A model generated the notes under the pieces. It ran no database searches. It saw nothing but the letters and a program-made list of their open reading frames with translations, and had not been told where the DNA came from. The position numbers were made by a program, and so were the translations under genes. A stretch of DNA of 5,119 nucleotides, from the NCBI GenBank assembly GCA_030600405.1, contig JAUVMD010000132.1, forward strand, positions 1 through 5,119. Direction: 5' to 3'. This stretch comes from Nitrospirota bacterium. GTDB taxonomy: Bacteria; Nitrospinota; Nitrospinia; Nitrospinales; Nitrospinaceae. This document shows positions 1-5,119 of the stretch, one piece after another (position 1 is the stretch's first letter; the number at the start of each line of letters is the position of its first letter).

Positions 1-25
1 ACTTACTAATTTTATTAAGGTTTTG

Positions 26-54
26 ACTATATCACTTTTAAGGAGGGCCGTCAA
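26..54 (-). promoter_or_regulatory. Sigma70-type promoter directed left, out of the window
   Basis: On the minus strand TTGACG (54-49) and TATAGT (31-26) are separated by exactly 17 bases; each box matches consensus at five of six positions. Transcription would start near base 19 and run out of the left edge. It begins just after the metallophosphoesterase stop (76-74), in the only non-coding DNA at this end, so a separate minus-strand gene probably follows. No terminator is evident between the operon and this promoter. Confidence 0.6.
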
Positions 55-73
55 GATGCTGAAAAACCGATGG

Positions 74-817
74 TTAAAATCCCGCGCTCAGGCGCTCGGC
101 AAGAAATGAGGGAAGCTTGTTGGATCGTATTTTTTCCTGGGTCCGCTGTACATCGTAGTCATACCGTCGGAATTCCACCGATAGTTGGTCAGAATCGAAC
201 ACTACAAAGCAGGGGAACGGAATACCGTCGCGGGGTTGTCCCAAACTGCCCACGTTGATAATGTAACGGCAGTCCGGCTTCAGGGTGTGTTCCCAATGAT
301 GCACCGCCCCGCCATACACGGCCTCCACCCTACCTTCGGGAGGCTTTTCCAAAATGACAGGCTTGTGGGAATGGCCCAGAAAACACCACTGGACCTCGAA
401 GTGAGGAAAATTTTCCTCTCCATCATATTGATTGTTCACGTAATGCCATTCATTCGGCTCAAAGGGAGAGGAGTGCACCCATAAAATGCCGTTCTGCTCC
501 CTTTTGGTGGGCAGTGAACTCAGGTACTCGATGTTGCGTTCAGTCAATTCCTCCCGCGTCCATAAACAGGCTTCCAGAGCGTACGGATTGAAATAGGAAG
601 TATCTGTTTTTCCCACCACCGCGTAATCATGATTGCCCGCAAGTACGATATCTACATTATCGCGAACCCAGTCCACGCATGGGTTGGGATCGGCATTGTA
701 CCCGACGATATCCCCAAGACACACCTTCTGATCGTGTGGAATCGTTTCGCTGATCTGGATAAACTTTTCCAGCGATTCCAAGTTACTGTGCAAATCGGAA
801 AAAACGAGATAAACCAT
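74..817 (-). CDS. Calcineurin-like metallophosphoesterase, substrate unknown
   Basis: A 247-residue soluble protein with all metal-binding motifs of the metallophosphoesterase fold: SDLHSN (Asp8, His10) at the N-terminus, GDIVGY (Asp36), GNHD (Asn62, catalytic His63), a histidine in VHSSP (His115) and GHSHKP (His149, His151). NVGSLGQPRDG follows at about 188-198. This arrangement is that of the YfcE/PrpE/Ap4A-hydrolase-like single-domain group, with a two-metal site, so it should hydrolyse a phosphomonoester or diester in the cytoplasm. No signal peptide is seen. Residues 74-100 and 116-140 form inserts that may shape substrate choice. The gene lies 21 bases after nusB with no clear Shine-Dalgarno, so translation probably depends on upstream ribosomes. 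Being last in a riboflavin operon that otherwise lacks a phosphatase suggests a link to dephosphorylating the pathway intermediate; this is inference, and general nucleotide or protein phosphatase roles are equally possible. Confidence 0.88.
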   Translation of the reverse strand: MVYLVFSDLHSNLESLEKFIQISETIPHDQKVCLGDIVGYNADPNPCVDWVRDNVDIVLAGNHDYAVVGKTDTSYFNPYALEACLWTREELTERNIEYLSSLPTKREQNGILWVHSSPFEPNEWHYVNNQYDGEENFPHFEVQWCFLGHSHKPVILEKPPEGRVEAVYGGAVHHWEHTLKPDCRYIINVGSLGQPRDGIPFPCFVVFDSDQLSVEFRRYDYDVQRTQEKIRSNKLPSFLAERLSAGF

Positions 818-838
818 GGCGAGCCGTTTTTTATAGCG

Positions 839-1273
839 TTATTGATTCAGGCTGGTTTGAGGGACGTCCGGTCTCAACTCCTTTAAGATACGATCCAGAA
901 CGCCGTTGATGAAATTGGGGGAGTCTGCGCTACCGTATTTCTTGGCAATTTCCACGGCCTCATCGATGGCCACCTTAGGCGGGACAGTTTTGCTGTACAT
1001 CAGTTCGGAAGCCGCCATACGGAGCAAGTTGCGGTCGATCACAGCCATTCTGGAGAGAGTCCAGTTGTCACTGTATTTTTCCAACCGAGCATCGATTTCC
1101 TTTTTATGATCGAAAATATCATTCAGAATATCTTCGGTAAAAGATTGGACATCCTCCTGACATGAATTATTTTCCCAGAATGACTTCAACTGATTCGAAA
1201 TTTCTCCGTTGTTCATCTCGGTCAGGTAAAGAAACTGGATCACCAATTCTCTTGAAAACCGCCTGTTGCCCAT
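839..1273 (-). CDS. nusB: Transcription antitermination / rRNA-processing factor NusB
   Basis: NusB with NusE (S10) binds the boxA RNA of rRNA leaders and stops premature termination. The 144-residue all-helical protein shows the family signature: a basic N-terminus RRFSRELVIQFLYL (4-17, RNA-binding Arg-rich segment), NWTLSRMAVIDRNLLRMA (70-87), then PPKVAIDEAVEIAKKYG (98-114) and NFINGVLDRI (120-129). Length is typical. ATG at 1273 has CAGG seven bases upstream and follows ribH by 13 bases. The ribH-nusB pairing is very widespread in bacteria, so co-transcription is expected. The C-terminal tail (RPDVPQTSLNQ) is unremarkable. Stop TAA at 841-839. Confidence 0.95.
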   Translation of the reverse strand: MGNRRFSRELVIQFLYLTEMNNGEISNQLKSFWENNSCQEDVQSFTEDILNDIFDHKKEIDARLEKYSDNWTLSRMAVIDRNLLRMAASELMYSKTVPPKVAIDEAVEIAKKYGSADSPNFINGVLDRILKELRPDVPQTSLNQ

Positions 1274-1286
1274 AAGAATGCCTGCG

Positions 1287-1751
1287 TTAAAGTTGCTTGC
1301 ACAAATTAATCATTTCGATGGCCGCCAATGCCGTTTCCCAGCCCTTGTTACCAGATTTAGCCCCGGCACGTTCGGTCGCCTGTTCCAGATTATCCGTGGT
1401 CAACACCCCGAACAGAACGGGAATGGACGCTTCCAAAGCCACCGTACCCACGCCTTTTGCCGCTTCTCCCGCTACATATTCAAAGTGAGGGGTGCCACCG
1501 CGAATCACAGCACCCAGGCAAAGGATCGCATCGTATTTTTTTTTACCGACCATCCGCTGGGCCGCCATGGGAATTTCAAAAGCTCCCGGCACATGCACCA
1601 CTTCGATATCTTCATCCTTCACGCCCTGTCGCACCAGGCAATCCACCGCACCCTCCAAAAGGCGGCCCGTAATAAATTCGTTAAACCGGCTCACCACAAT
1701 CCCTACTTTGTGACCCGCACCGTTTAAGTCCCCTTGCAATGATTTTGGCAA
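1287..1751 (-). CDS. ribH: 6,7-dimethyl-8-ribityllumazine synthase
   Basis: Condenses DHBP with 5-amino-6-ribitylamino-uracil to give lumazine, the substrate of RibE; the family forms pentamers or 60-mer capsids. The 154-residue protein is standard length, with SRFNEFI (Phe23 stacks on the pyrimidine), VPGAFEIP (54-61), [15 protein letters not shown] with catalytic His89, [17 protein letters not shown] with phosphate-binding Arg128, and GNKGWE. The start is TTG at 1751: no in-frame ATG lies between the upstream stop and the conserved [17 protein letters not shown] block. AGGA lies eight bases before the TTG, and the resulting N-terminus matches Bacillus RibH within one residue. It lies 14 bases after the ribBA stop and 13 before the nusB ATG. 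RibE and RibH from one operon could form the mixed complex known in Bacillus; that is inference. Confidence 0.96.
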   Translation of the reverse strand: MPKSLQGDLNGAGHKVGIVVSRFNEFITGRLLEGAVDCLVRQGVKDEDIEVVHVPGAFEIPMAAQRMVGKKKYDAILCLGAVIRGGTPHFEYVAGEAAKGVGTVALEASIPVLFGVLTTDNLEQATERAGAKSGNKGWETALAAIEMINLCKQL

Positions 1752-1765
1752 TGCTTTCGTCCTGC

Positions 1766-2989
1766 TCAGAAAACGTTTTTAATCAGGTGCCCCATCTTGT
1801 CCTGCTTGGTTTTGAGATATTTGATATTGTGCTTTTTCGGTTTCACTTCAATGGGCACCCGTTCTACCATATTCAGGCTGTACGCTTCGAGTCCGACGAT
1901 TTTCCGGGGATTGTTGCTCATGATTCTGATTTTCCCCAACCCAAGGGCGCGTAGAATCTGCGCACCGATGCCGTAGTCTCGAAGATCGGGTTTGAAGCCC
2001 AACTCCGCGTTTGCCTGAACCGTGTCGTGGCCTTTATCCTGAAGCTCATAGGCTTTCAGTTTATTGAGGATGCCGATGCCGCGTCCCTCCTGGTACAGAT
2101 AGAGCAGAACTCCACGCCCTTCCTTTTCGATCATATTCAGGGCCTGTGCCAATTGCTCGCCGCAGTCGCAACGGTGGGAACCGAATACATCGCCGGTCAG
2201 GCATTGGGAATGCACCCGCACCAGCGTCGGCTCATCCGGTTTCAGCTCCCCCTTGACGAGAGCAATATGCACCTGATCGATCAATTTGTTCCGGAACGCC
2301 ACAGCCATGAACTCGCCGAAATCGGTGGGCAGTTGCGTCGCCGCCACTTGTTCCACAAGGGTTTCGCTGTTCAGGCGGTATTCCATCAAATCCTTGATGG
2401 TGATCATATTTATTTTGTGTTTCTTGACGAATTTGGAAAGTTCGGGAACCCGCGCCATCGTGCCGTCGTCATTCATGATTTCGCAGATCACTCCCGCCGG
2501 TTTCAACCCGGCCAGGCGCGCCATATCGACGGAACCCTCAGTTTGACCTGCCCGCACCAGCACTCCACCATCCCGCGCCCGCAGGGGGAAAATATGACCT
2601 GGCATAACCAGATCGTATTGCGTGGCTTCAGGGTCCATGGTCATCTCAATCGTTTTCGCTCGGTCAGCGGCGGAGATACCGGTAGTGATGCCGTTTTTCG
2701 CGTCGACCGATACCGTAAAGGGTGTCCCAAATTGCGCCTGGTTCTCCTGCACCATCATCGGCAAACCCAACTGAGCGGTTCGCTGTTCGGTCAACGTCAG
2801 GCAAATTAGCCCGCGCCCGTATTTCGCCATGAAGTTGACCACCTCGGGGGAACACTTTTCGGCGGCGATCATCAGGTCGCCTTCGTTTTCGCGGTCTTCA
2901 TCATCCACAATGACGATCAATTTGCCCTGTTTGACATCTTCGATCGCGTCTTCAATGGAGCTGAATGATTTCGCTTTATCAGTTGTCAT
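1766..2989 (-). CDS. ribBA: Bifunctional 3,4-dihydroxy-2-butanone-4-phosphate synthase / GTP cyclohydrolase II
   Basis: Supplies both branches of riboflavin synthesis: ribulose 5-phosphate to DHBP plus formate, and GTP to the diaminopyrimidine. The DHBP synthase half (about 8-207) shows [10 protein letters not shown] (29-38), GRGLICL with Cys63, [22 protein letters not shown] with His132, and [16 protein letters not shown]. The cyclohydrolase half (about 213-400) has Zn ligands Cys263, Cys274 and Cys276 in VHSQCLTGD...HRCDCG, then [11 protein letters not shown]. Tyr314, Asp335 and Arg337 align with E. coli RibA Tyr105, Asp126 and Arg128, followed by [12 protein letters not shown] and [12 protein letters not shown]. 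The 407-residue length is normal for RibBA. Oddity: the usual GHTEA motif reads GQTEG, replacing the His that is a metal ligand in E. coli RibB by Gln149. The ATG overlaps the ribE stop in a four-base ATGA, implying coupled translation. Confidence 0.96.
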   Translation of the reverse strand: MTTDKAKSFSSIEDAIEDVKQGKLIVIVDDEDRENEGDLMIAAEKCSPEVVNFMAKYGRGLICLTLTEQRTAQLGLPMMVQENQAQFGTPFTVSVDAKNGITTGISAADRAKTIEMTMDPEATQYDLVMPGHIFPLRARDGGVLVRAGQTEGSVDMARLAGLKPAGVICEIMNDDGTMARVPELSKFVKKHKINMITIKDLMEYRLNSETLVEQVAATQLPTDFGEFMAVAFRNKLIDQVHIALVKGELKPDEPTLVRVHSQCLTGDVFGSHRCDCGEQLAQALNMIEKEGRGVLLYLYQEGRGIGILNKLKAYELQDKGHDTVQANAELGFKPDLRDYGIGAQILRALGLGKIRIMSNNPRKIVGLEAYSLNMVERVPIEVKPKKHNIKYLKTKQDKMGHLIKNVF

Positions 2990-3639
2990 AGAAATCCATG
3001 TTCCTTTAAAAAATCCGGGGATATTTCGGCACCCTTTGCAGATCCGCCGAACATTGTTTCACACGCTCGAATCACGTATTTACCAATCATATCACACTCA
3101 ATATTGACAATATCCCCGGTTTTCCGGTCCTTTAAGTTGGTGTGCTCCAGCGTAAACGGAATAATCGATACCGTAAAACGGTTGTCCCGGCAATCAAACA
3201 CCGTCAGGCTGATGCCGTCCACCGCCGCCGAACCCTTTTCGATCAGGTACGGCGTCAGCTCCGTGGAATGTTCAAACCGGAACAGAATCTCACCCGGTTT
3301 TTCTTCGGTGCTGACCACCGACGCCACATTGTCGATGTGGCCGGTGACAAAATGTCCGCTCATTTTCTTAGAGGGTGTGAGGGCGCGTTCCAAATTCACG
3401 CGCGACCCTTCCTTCACCTGTTTAAAGCTGGTGCGGTTCAGCGTTTCGGTCGTCATGTCGACAGAGAACCAGTGCTTGCCCATATCCACCACCGTCAGGC
3501 AGACGCCGTTGACCGCGATGCTCTCCCCCATTTCAAACTGGGAGAATTGCAGATTCGTGTCCACCCGCATCCGGGCTTTGTCGTCTTGGAAGACGATCTT
3601 CACGACCGTTCCGACCACTTCTATGATTCCAGTAAACAT
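2986..3639 (-). CDS. ribE: Riboflavin synthase (alpha chain)
   Basis: Final step of the pathway: dismutation of two 6,7-dimethyl-8-ribityllumazine molecules to riboflavin and the ribitylamino-uracil. The 217-residue protein has the diagnostic start [10 protein letters not shown] and two tandem lumazine-binding barrels. The first is about 1-97, with [13 protein letters not shown] including conserved Cys47, [19 protein letters not shown] and [10 protein letters not shown]. The second is about 98-190, with [13 protein letters not shown] and [10 protein letters not shown]. It has the usual C-terminal tail ending FLKEHGFL, typical of the trimer-forming helix. Length and motifs are normal. ATG at 3639 follows the ribD stop by three bases; the nearest purine-rich stretch (GAGGG) is rather far at about 13 bases, which suggests translational coupling to ribD. 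Its TGA overlaps the ribBA ATG. Named ribE here; some genomes call this gene ribC. Confidence 0.97.
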   Translation of the reverse strand: MFTGIIEVVGTVVKIVFQDDKARMRVDTNLQFSQFEMGESIAVNGVCLTVVDMGKHWFSVDMTTETLNRTSFKQVKEGSRVNLERALTPSKKMSGHFVTGHIDNVASVVSTEEKPGEILFRFEHSTELTPYLIEKGSAAVDGISLTVFDCRDNRFTVSIIPFTLEHTNLKDRKTGDIVNIECDMIGKYVIRACETMFGGSAKGAEISPDFLKEHGFL

Positions 3640-3642
3640 GAT

Positions 3643-4743
3643 TTACAGATATCCCTCTACCATCCAATCGGCACCCACAGAAGTAACCGTAAGGTTTTTA
3701 ATATTGAGCGCCTGCTTCAGGCTTTTGATACCCGGTCCGCCTACCACACCGGGCGCCGATTCTCCCCCGATAATCAGGGGCGCCAGAAACAGGACCACCT
3801 TGTCGACAATCCCTGCCTTCAAGGCACTGGCATTGATCCCGCTTCCACCTTCAAGTAATACAGAAGCTATCTCCATCTTGCCTAACAAATTTATCAATTC
3901 AATCAATGAGATACGACTTCTTTTCACTTGTAACACTTGAATTTCAATCCCGCGGTCTGTCAGCCGTTTCACACGGGAGGCTGAAGCCTTGTTCGTGGTG
4001 ACATAGACCACACGGTCCCGGTTGGCATGATGAAACACTCTTGCTTTAAGCGGTATTTCCGCCTTGGCATCCAGAATAACACGGGCCGGGTTGTGCCCCT
4101 TACCCTTTTTGAGGCGCGTGGTCAGGCGCGGATTATCCTTGAGCACCGTCCCGGCTCCCACCAGGATGGCATCGACCTGGTCCCGCATCCGGTGCACCCG
4201 CTCCCGCGCCTCGGGTCCGGTGATCCATTGTGATTCACCGGTTGAGGTGGCAATTTTCCCATCCAGCGACAGGGCGGATTTTAAGGTCACAAACGGCTTG
4301 CCTGTCTCTATATATTTGACGAACACCTCGTTGAGATGCTGGCAGTCTGTCTTCAATAGGCCACTGTGAACCGTTACCCCGGCCCGTCTCAGCTGGCGAA
4401 TTCCCTTCCCGGCTACCCGTGGATTGGGGTCGCACATACCCAAAAATACCTCTTTGATGCCGCTTTCGATGATGGCATCGGTGCAGGGCGGCGTACGCCC
4501 CTGATAGCAACAGGGCTCCAAATTCACGAACATCTGCGCTCCCTTGGCCTGCTTCCCCGCTTTCCGCAGGGCCTCGATCTCGCCATGAGGACGGCCCGCC
4601 TTTTTATGGTAGCCCTCGGCGATGACGCGGCCGTTTTTCACGATAACAGCCCCTACCATCGGGTTGGGCGAGGTTCGTCCCGCCGCTTTTCCGGCCAGCT
4701 CCAAAGCCCGCCGCATCCACTGCTCCTGGTGTACCTGTTTCAA
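3643..4743 (-). CDS. ribD: Bifunctional diaminohydroxyphosphoribosylaminopyrimidine deaminase / 5-amino-6-(5-phosphoribosylamino)uracil reductase
   Basis: Catalyses the two steps after GTP ring opening: Zn-dependent deamination of the pyrimidine, then NADPH reduction of the ribosyl side chain. The N-terminal cytidine-deaminase-like domain (about 1-145) shows TSPNPMVGAVIVK, the HGE motif (His53, catalytic Glu55) and PCCYQGRTPPC with Zn-ligand Cys78 and Cys87. The reductase domain (about 147-366) shows SLDGKIATSTGESQWIT, GAGTVLKDNPRLTTR, LLEGGSG and APLIIGG. At 366 residues it is full length for the fused enzyme. Start: TTG at 4743 keeps the family's short lead-in (EQWMRRAL resembles DEYYMARAL of E. 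coli), and an in-frame stop lies 16 codons upstream with no ATG or GTG between. However, ATG at 4716 (residue 10) has a much better AGGAG six bases ahead. First gene of the operon; its TAA is three bases before the ribE ATG. Confidence 0.96.
   Translation of the reverse strand: MKQVHQEQWMRRALELAGKAAGRTSPNPMVGAVIVKNGRVIAEGYHKKAGRPHGEIEALRKAGKQAKGAQMFVNLEPCCYQGRTPPCTDAIIESGIKEVFLGMCDPNPRVAGKGIRQLRRAGVTVHSGLLKTDCQHLNEVFVKYIETGKPFVTLKSALSLDGKIATSTGESQWITGPEARERVHRMRDQVDAILVGAGTVLKDNPRLTTRLKKGKGHNPARVILDAKAEIPLKARVFHHANRDRVVYVTTNKASASRVKRLTDRGIEIQVLQVKRSRISLIELINLLGKMEIASVLLEGGSGINASALKAGIVDKVVLFLAPLIIGGESAPGVVGGPGIKSLKQALNIKNLTVTSVGADWMVEGYL
4716..4727 (-). promoter_or_regulatory. Alternative ribD start: AGGAG plus ATG at codon 10
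   Basis: On the minus strand AGGAG (4727-4723) sits six bases before an in-frame ATG (first base 4716). It is the best Shine-Dalgarno match near the ribD start, whereas the upstream TTG has none that is clear. Starting here would remove the conserved E-x-W lead-in of RibD but leave the deaminase fold motifs intact. It may be the true start or simply internal sequence. Confidence 0.35.
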
Positions 4744-4762
4744 GATTTTACCATTATCGTGG

Positions 4763-4790
4763 GGTAACCCGGCTCCCGACCGATATTACC
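4763..4790 (-). promoter_or_regulatory. Short hairpin in the ribD leader
   Basis: In the minus-strand transcript GGUAA pairs with UUACC as an outer stem. CGGU pairs with GCCG as an inner stem around a five-base CGGGA loop, and the two stems are separated by a small interior loop (UAU/GG). It ends about 20 bases before the proposed ribD TTG. No U-run follows, so it is not a terminator. It is far too small and lacks the conserved blocks of an FMN riboswitch. It could modulate ribosome access to ribD; this is inference from base pairing only. Confidence 0.35.
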
Positions 4791-4813
4791 GCAAAATTAG
4801 AGGGAATGGCTTT

Positions 4814-4842
4814 AAATTAGCAGAGATGAGAAGGGTTGTCAA
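4814..4842 (-). promoter_or_regulatory. Probable sigma70-type promoter of the riboflavin operon
   Basis: Read on the minus strand, a perfect -35 box TTGACA (4842-4837) is followed by a 17-base spacer and TAATTT (4819-4814). The latter keeps the three most conserved -10 positions (T1, A2, T6). Transcription would start near 4807, leaving a leader of about 65 bases before the ribD TTG. This is the only good promoter seen ahead of the tightly packed rib genes. The weak -10 suggests moderate strength or help from an activator. Confidence 0.6.
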
Positions 4843-4908
4843 AACGTAAATTATTGAAATACAATAGCTTTTATCAATGATGGGCCTTGGTGAAGATCAT
4901 TTACGTTT
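4842..4908. repeat. 10-bp perfect inverted repeat between the motB-like gene and the ribD promoter
   Basis: AAACGTAAAT at 4842-4851 and its exact reverse complement ATTTACGTTT at 4899-4908 flank a 47-base spacer. One arm covers the last codons and stop of the motB-like gene; the other abuts the -35 box of the ribD promoter. Inside the spacer lies a smaller 5-bp dyad (TATTG 4852-4856 / CAATA 4862-4866). In the minus-strand transcript the second arm ends in a run of only four U, so it is a poor match to an intrinsic terminator. It may be a 3'-end stem for the upstream message, a protein-binding dyad, or chance in AT-rich DNA. Confidence 0.5.
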
Positions 4909-5119
4909 CAATATTTGAATCATGCGTTTGCGGATGCTGCCGCGCTGGTAGACTACCTCAATGCGACGGTTCCTAGACCGGTTTTGCGCGCTGGTATTGG
5001 GGACAATCGGCCGAAACTCCGCAAAACCTTCCACAGAAAGCCGTTCCGGCGGGTATCCGTCATCGATCAACATATGGGCCACCTCGGCTGCCCGGGAAGC
5101 TGACAGCTCCCAATTGGAA
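4897..5119 (-). CDS. MotB/OmpA-family peptidoglycan-binding protein, C-terminal part (5' end outside window)
   Basis: Only the last 73 or so codons are in the window; the frame stays open to the right edge, so the start lies beyond base 5119. The visible protein runs SNWELSASRAAEV, then PPERLSVEGFAEFRPIVPN, then the NRSRNRRIEVV block. Together these form the second half of an OmpA-like domain (NWELS..RA, G..E.RP..PN, N.RNRRIE). In this family the Asp/Arg region around N..RNRR binds diaminopimelate of peptidoglycan. The NWELS-type spelling is most typical of flagellar stator MotB, which anchors the MotA/B channel to the cell wall, but other OmpA-domain lipoproteins or porins cannot be excluded without the N-terminus. 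The protein ends in a very basic tail (RKRM...LKRK) and stops at TGA 4899-4897. It is upstream of and co-directional with the riboflavin operon, but 153 bp and a promoter separate them, so it is probably a separate unit. Confidence 0.85.
   Translation of the reverse strand, partial: SNWELSASRAAEVAHMLIDDGYPPERLSVEGFAEFRPIVPNTSAQNRSRNRRIEVVYQRGSIRKRMIQILKRK

Noticed and set aside
61..80. Intrinsic terminator after the metallophosphoesterase (AACC-atc-GGTT then T-run on the minus strand)
   Set aside because: The stem is only 4 bp with a three-base loop overlapping the stop codon and a short T tract; too weak to call.
2027..2809. Long open frame on the plus strand (about 260 codons) opposite ribBA
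   Set aside because: It is wholly antisense to a highly conserved gene, is rich in His/Arg/Gln/Phe as expected of a mirror frame, shows no family motif, and has no ribosome site that stands out.
2829..3107. Possible extra small gene on the plus strand spanning the ribE/ribBA junction
   Set aside because: The ribE and ribBA genes overlap by the common ATGA arrangement and leave no room; the plus-strand frame has no motif or ribosome site.
3104..3940. Overlapping plus-strand open frames opposite ribE and the 3' end of ribD
   Set aside because: Two long frames cover the same DNA on the same strand and both are shadows of confident minus-strand genes; neither resembles a known domain.
4744..4896. 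FMN riboswitch (RFN element) upstream of ribD
   Set aside because: The intergenic region lacks the conserved GGGGCAGGGT-like and GACCGGCGGT-like blocks, and the leader after the likely promoter is too short for the fold.

Overview
The window is a compact bacterial block in which every confident gene lies on the minus strand and reads right to left. It carries a riboflavin (vitamin B2) biosynthesis operon: ribD, ribE, ribBA, ribH, then nusB and a calcineurin-like metallophosphoesterase. Its right edge holds the C-terminal end of a MotB/OmpA-type peptidoglycan-binding protein. I see no RNA genes, mobile elements or CRISPR array. The only non-coding stretches are 1-73, the 153 bp at 4744-4896, and joints of a few bases between genes.

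Organism: the peptidoglycan-binding protein, probably flagellar MotB, points to a Gram-negative, perhaps motile bacterium. The ribD-ribE-ribBA-ribH-nusB order with a fused RibBA is common in deltaproteobacterial-type lineages and some related phyla. Base composition is near balanced. I cannot name a genus; this is inference from gene order and protein style.

Layout, in transcription order: 5119-4897, 3' end of the motB-like gene. 4896-4744, intergenic region with a 10-bp inverted repeat, a likely sigma70-type promoter (TTGACA, 17 bp, TAATTT) and a short leader hairpin just before ribD, with no FMN riboswitch visible. 4743-3643 ribD, 3639-2986 ribE, 2989-1766 ribBA (4-base overlap with ribE), 1751-1287 ribH, 1273-839 nusB, 817-74 metallophosphoesterase. 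73-1 is non-coding and holds a second good promoter pointing left out of the window, so a new transcription unit probably starts just beyond base 1.

How the genes work together: RibBA makes both branch precursors, opening GTP and converting ribulose 5-phosphate to dihydroxybutanone phosphate. RibD deaminates and reduces the pyrimidine, RibH joins the branches to form lumazine, and RibE dismutates lumazine to riboflavin. The one pathway step with no classical gene is removal of phosphate from the ribitylamino-pyrimidine. The operon-terminal metallophosphoesterase is a speculative but testable candidate for it. Two other points deserve a second look: RibBA has Gln where the canonical DHBP synthase motif has a metal-ligand His, and both ribD and ribH appear to use TTG starts.
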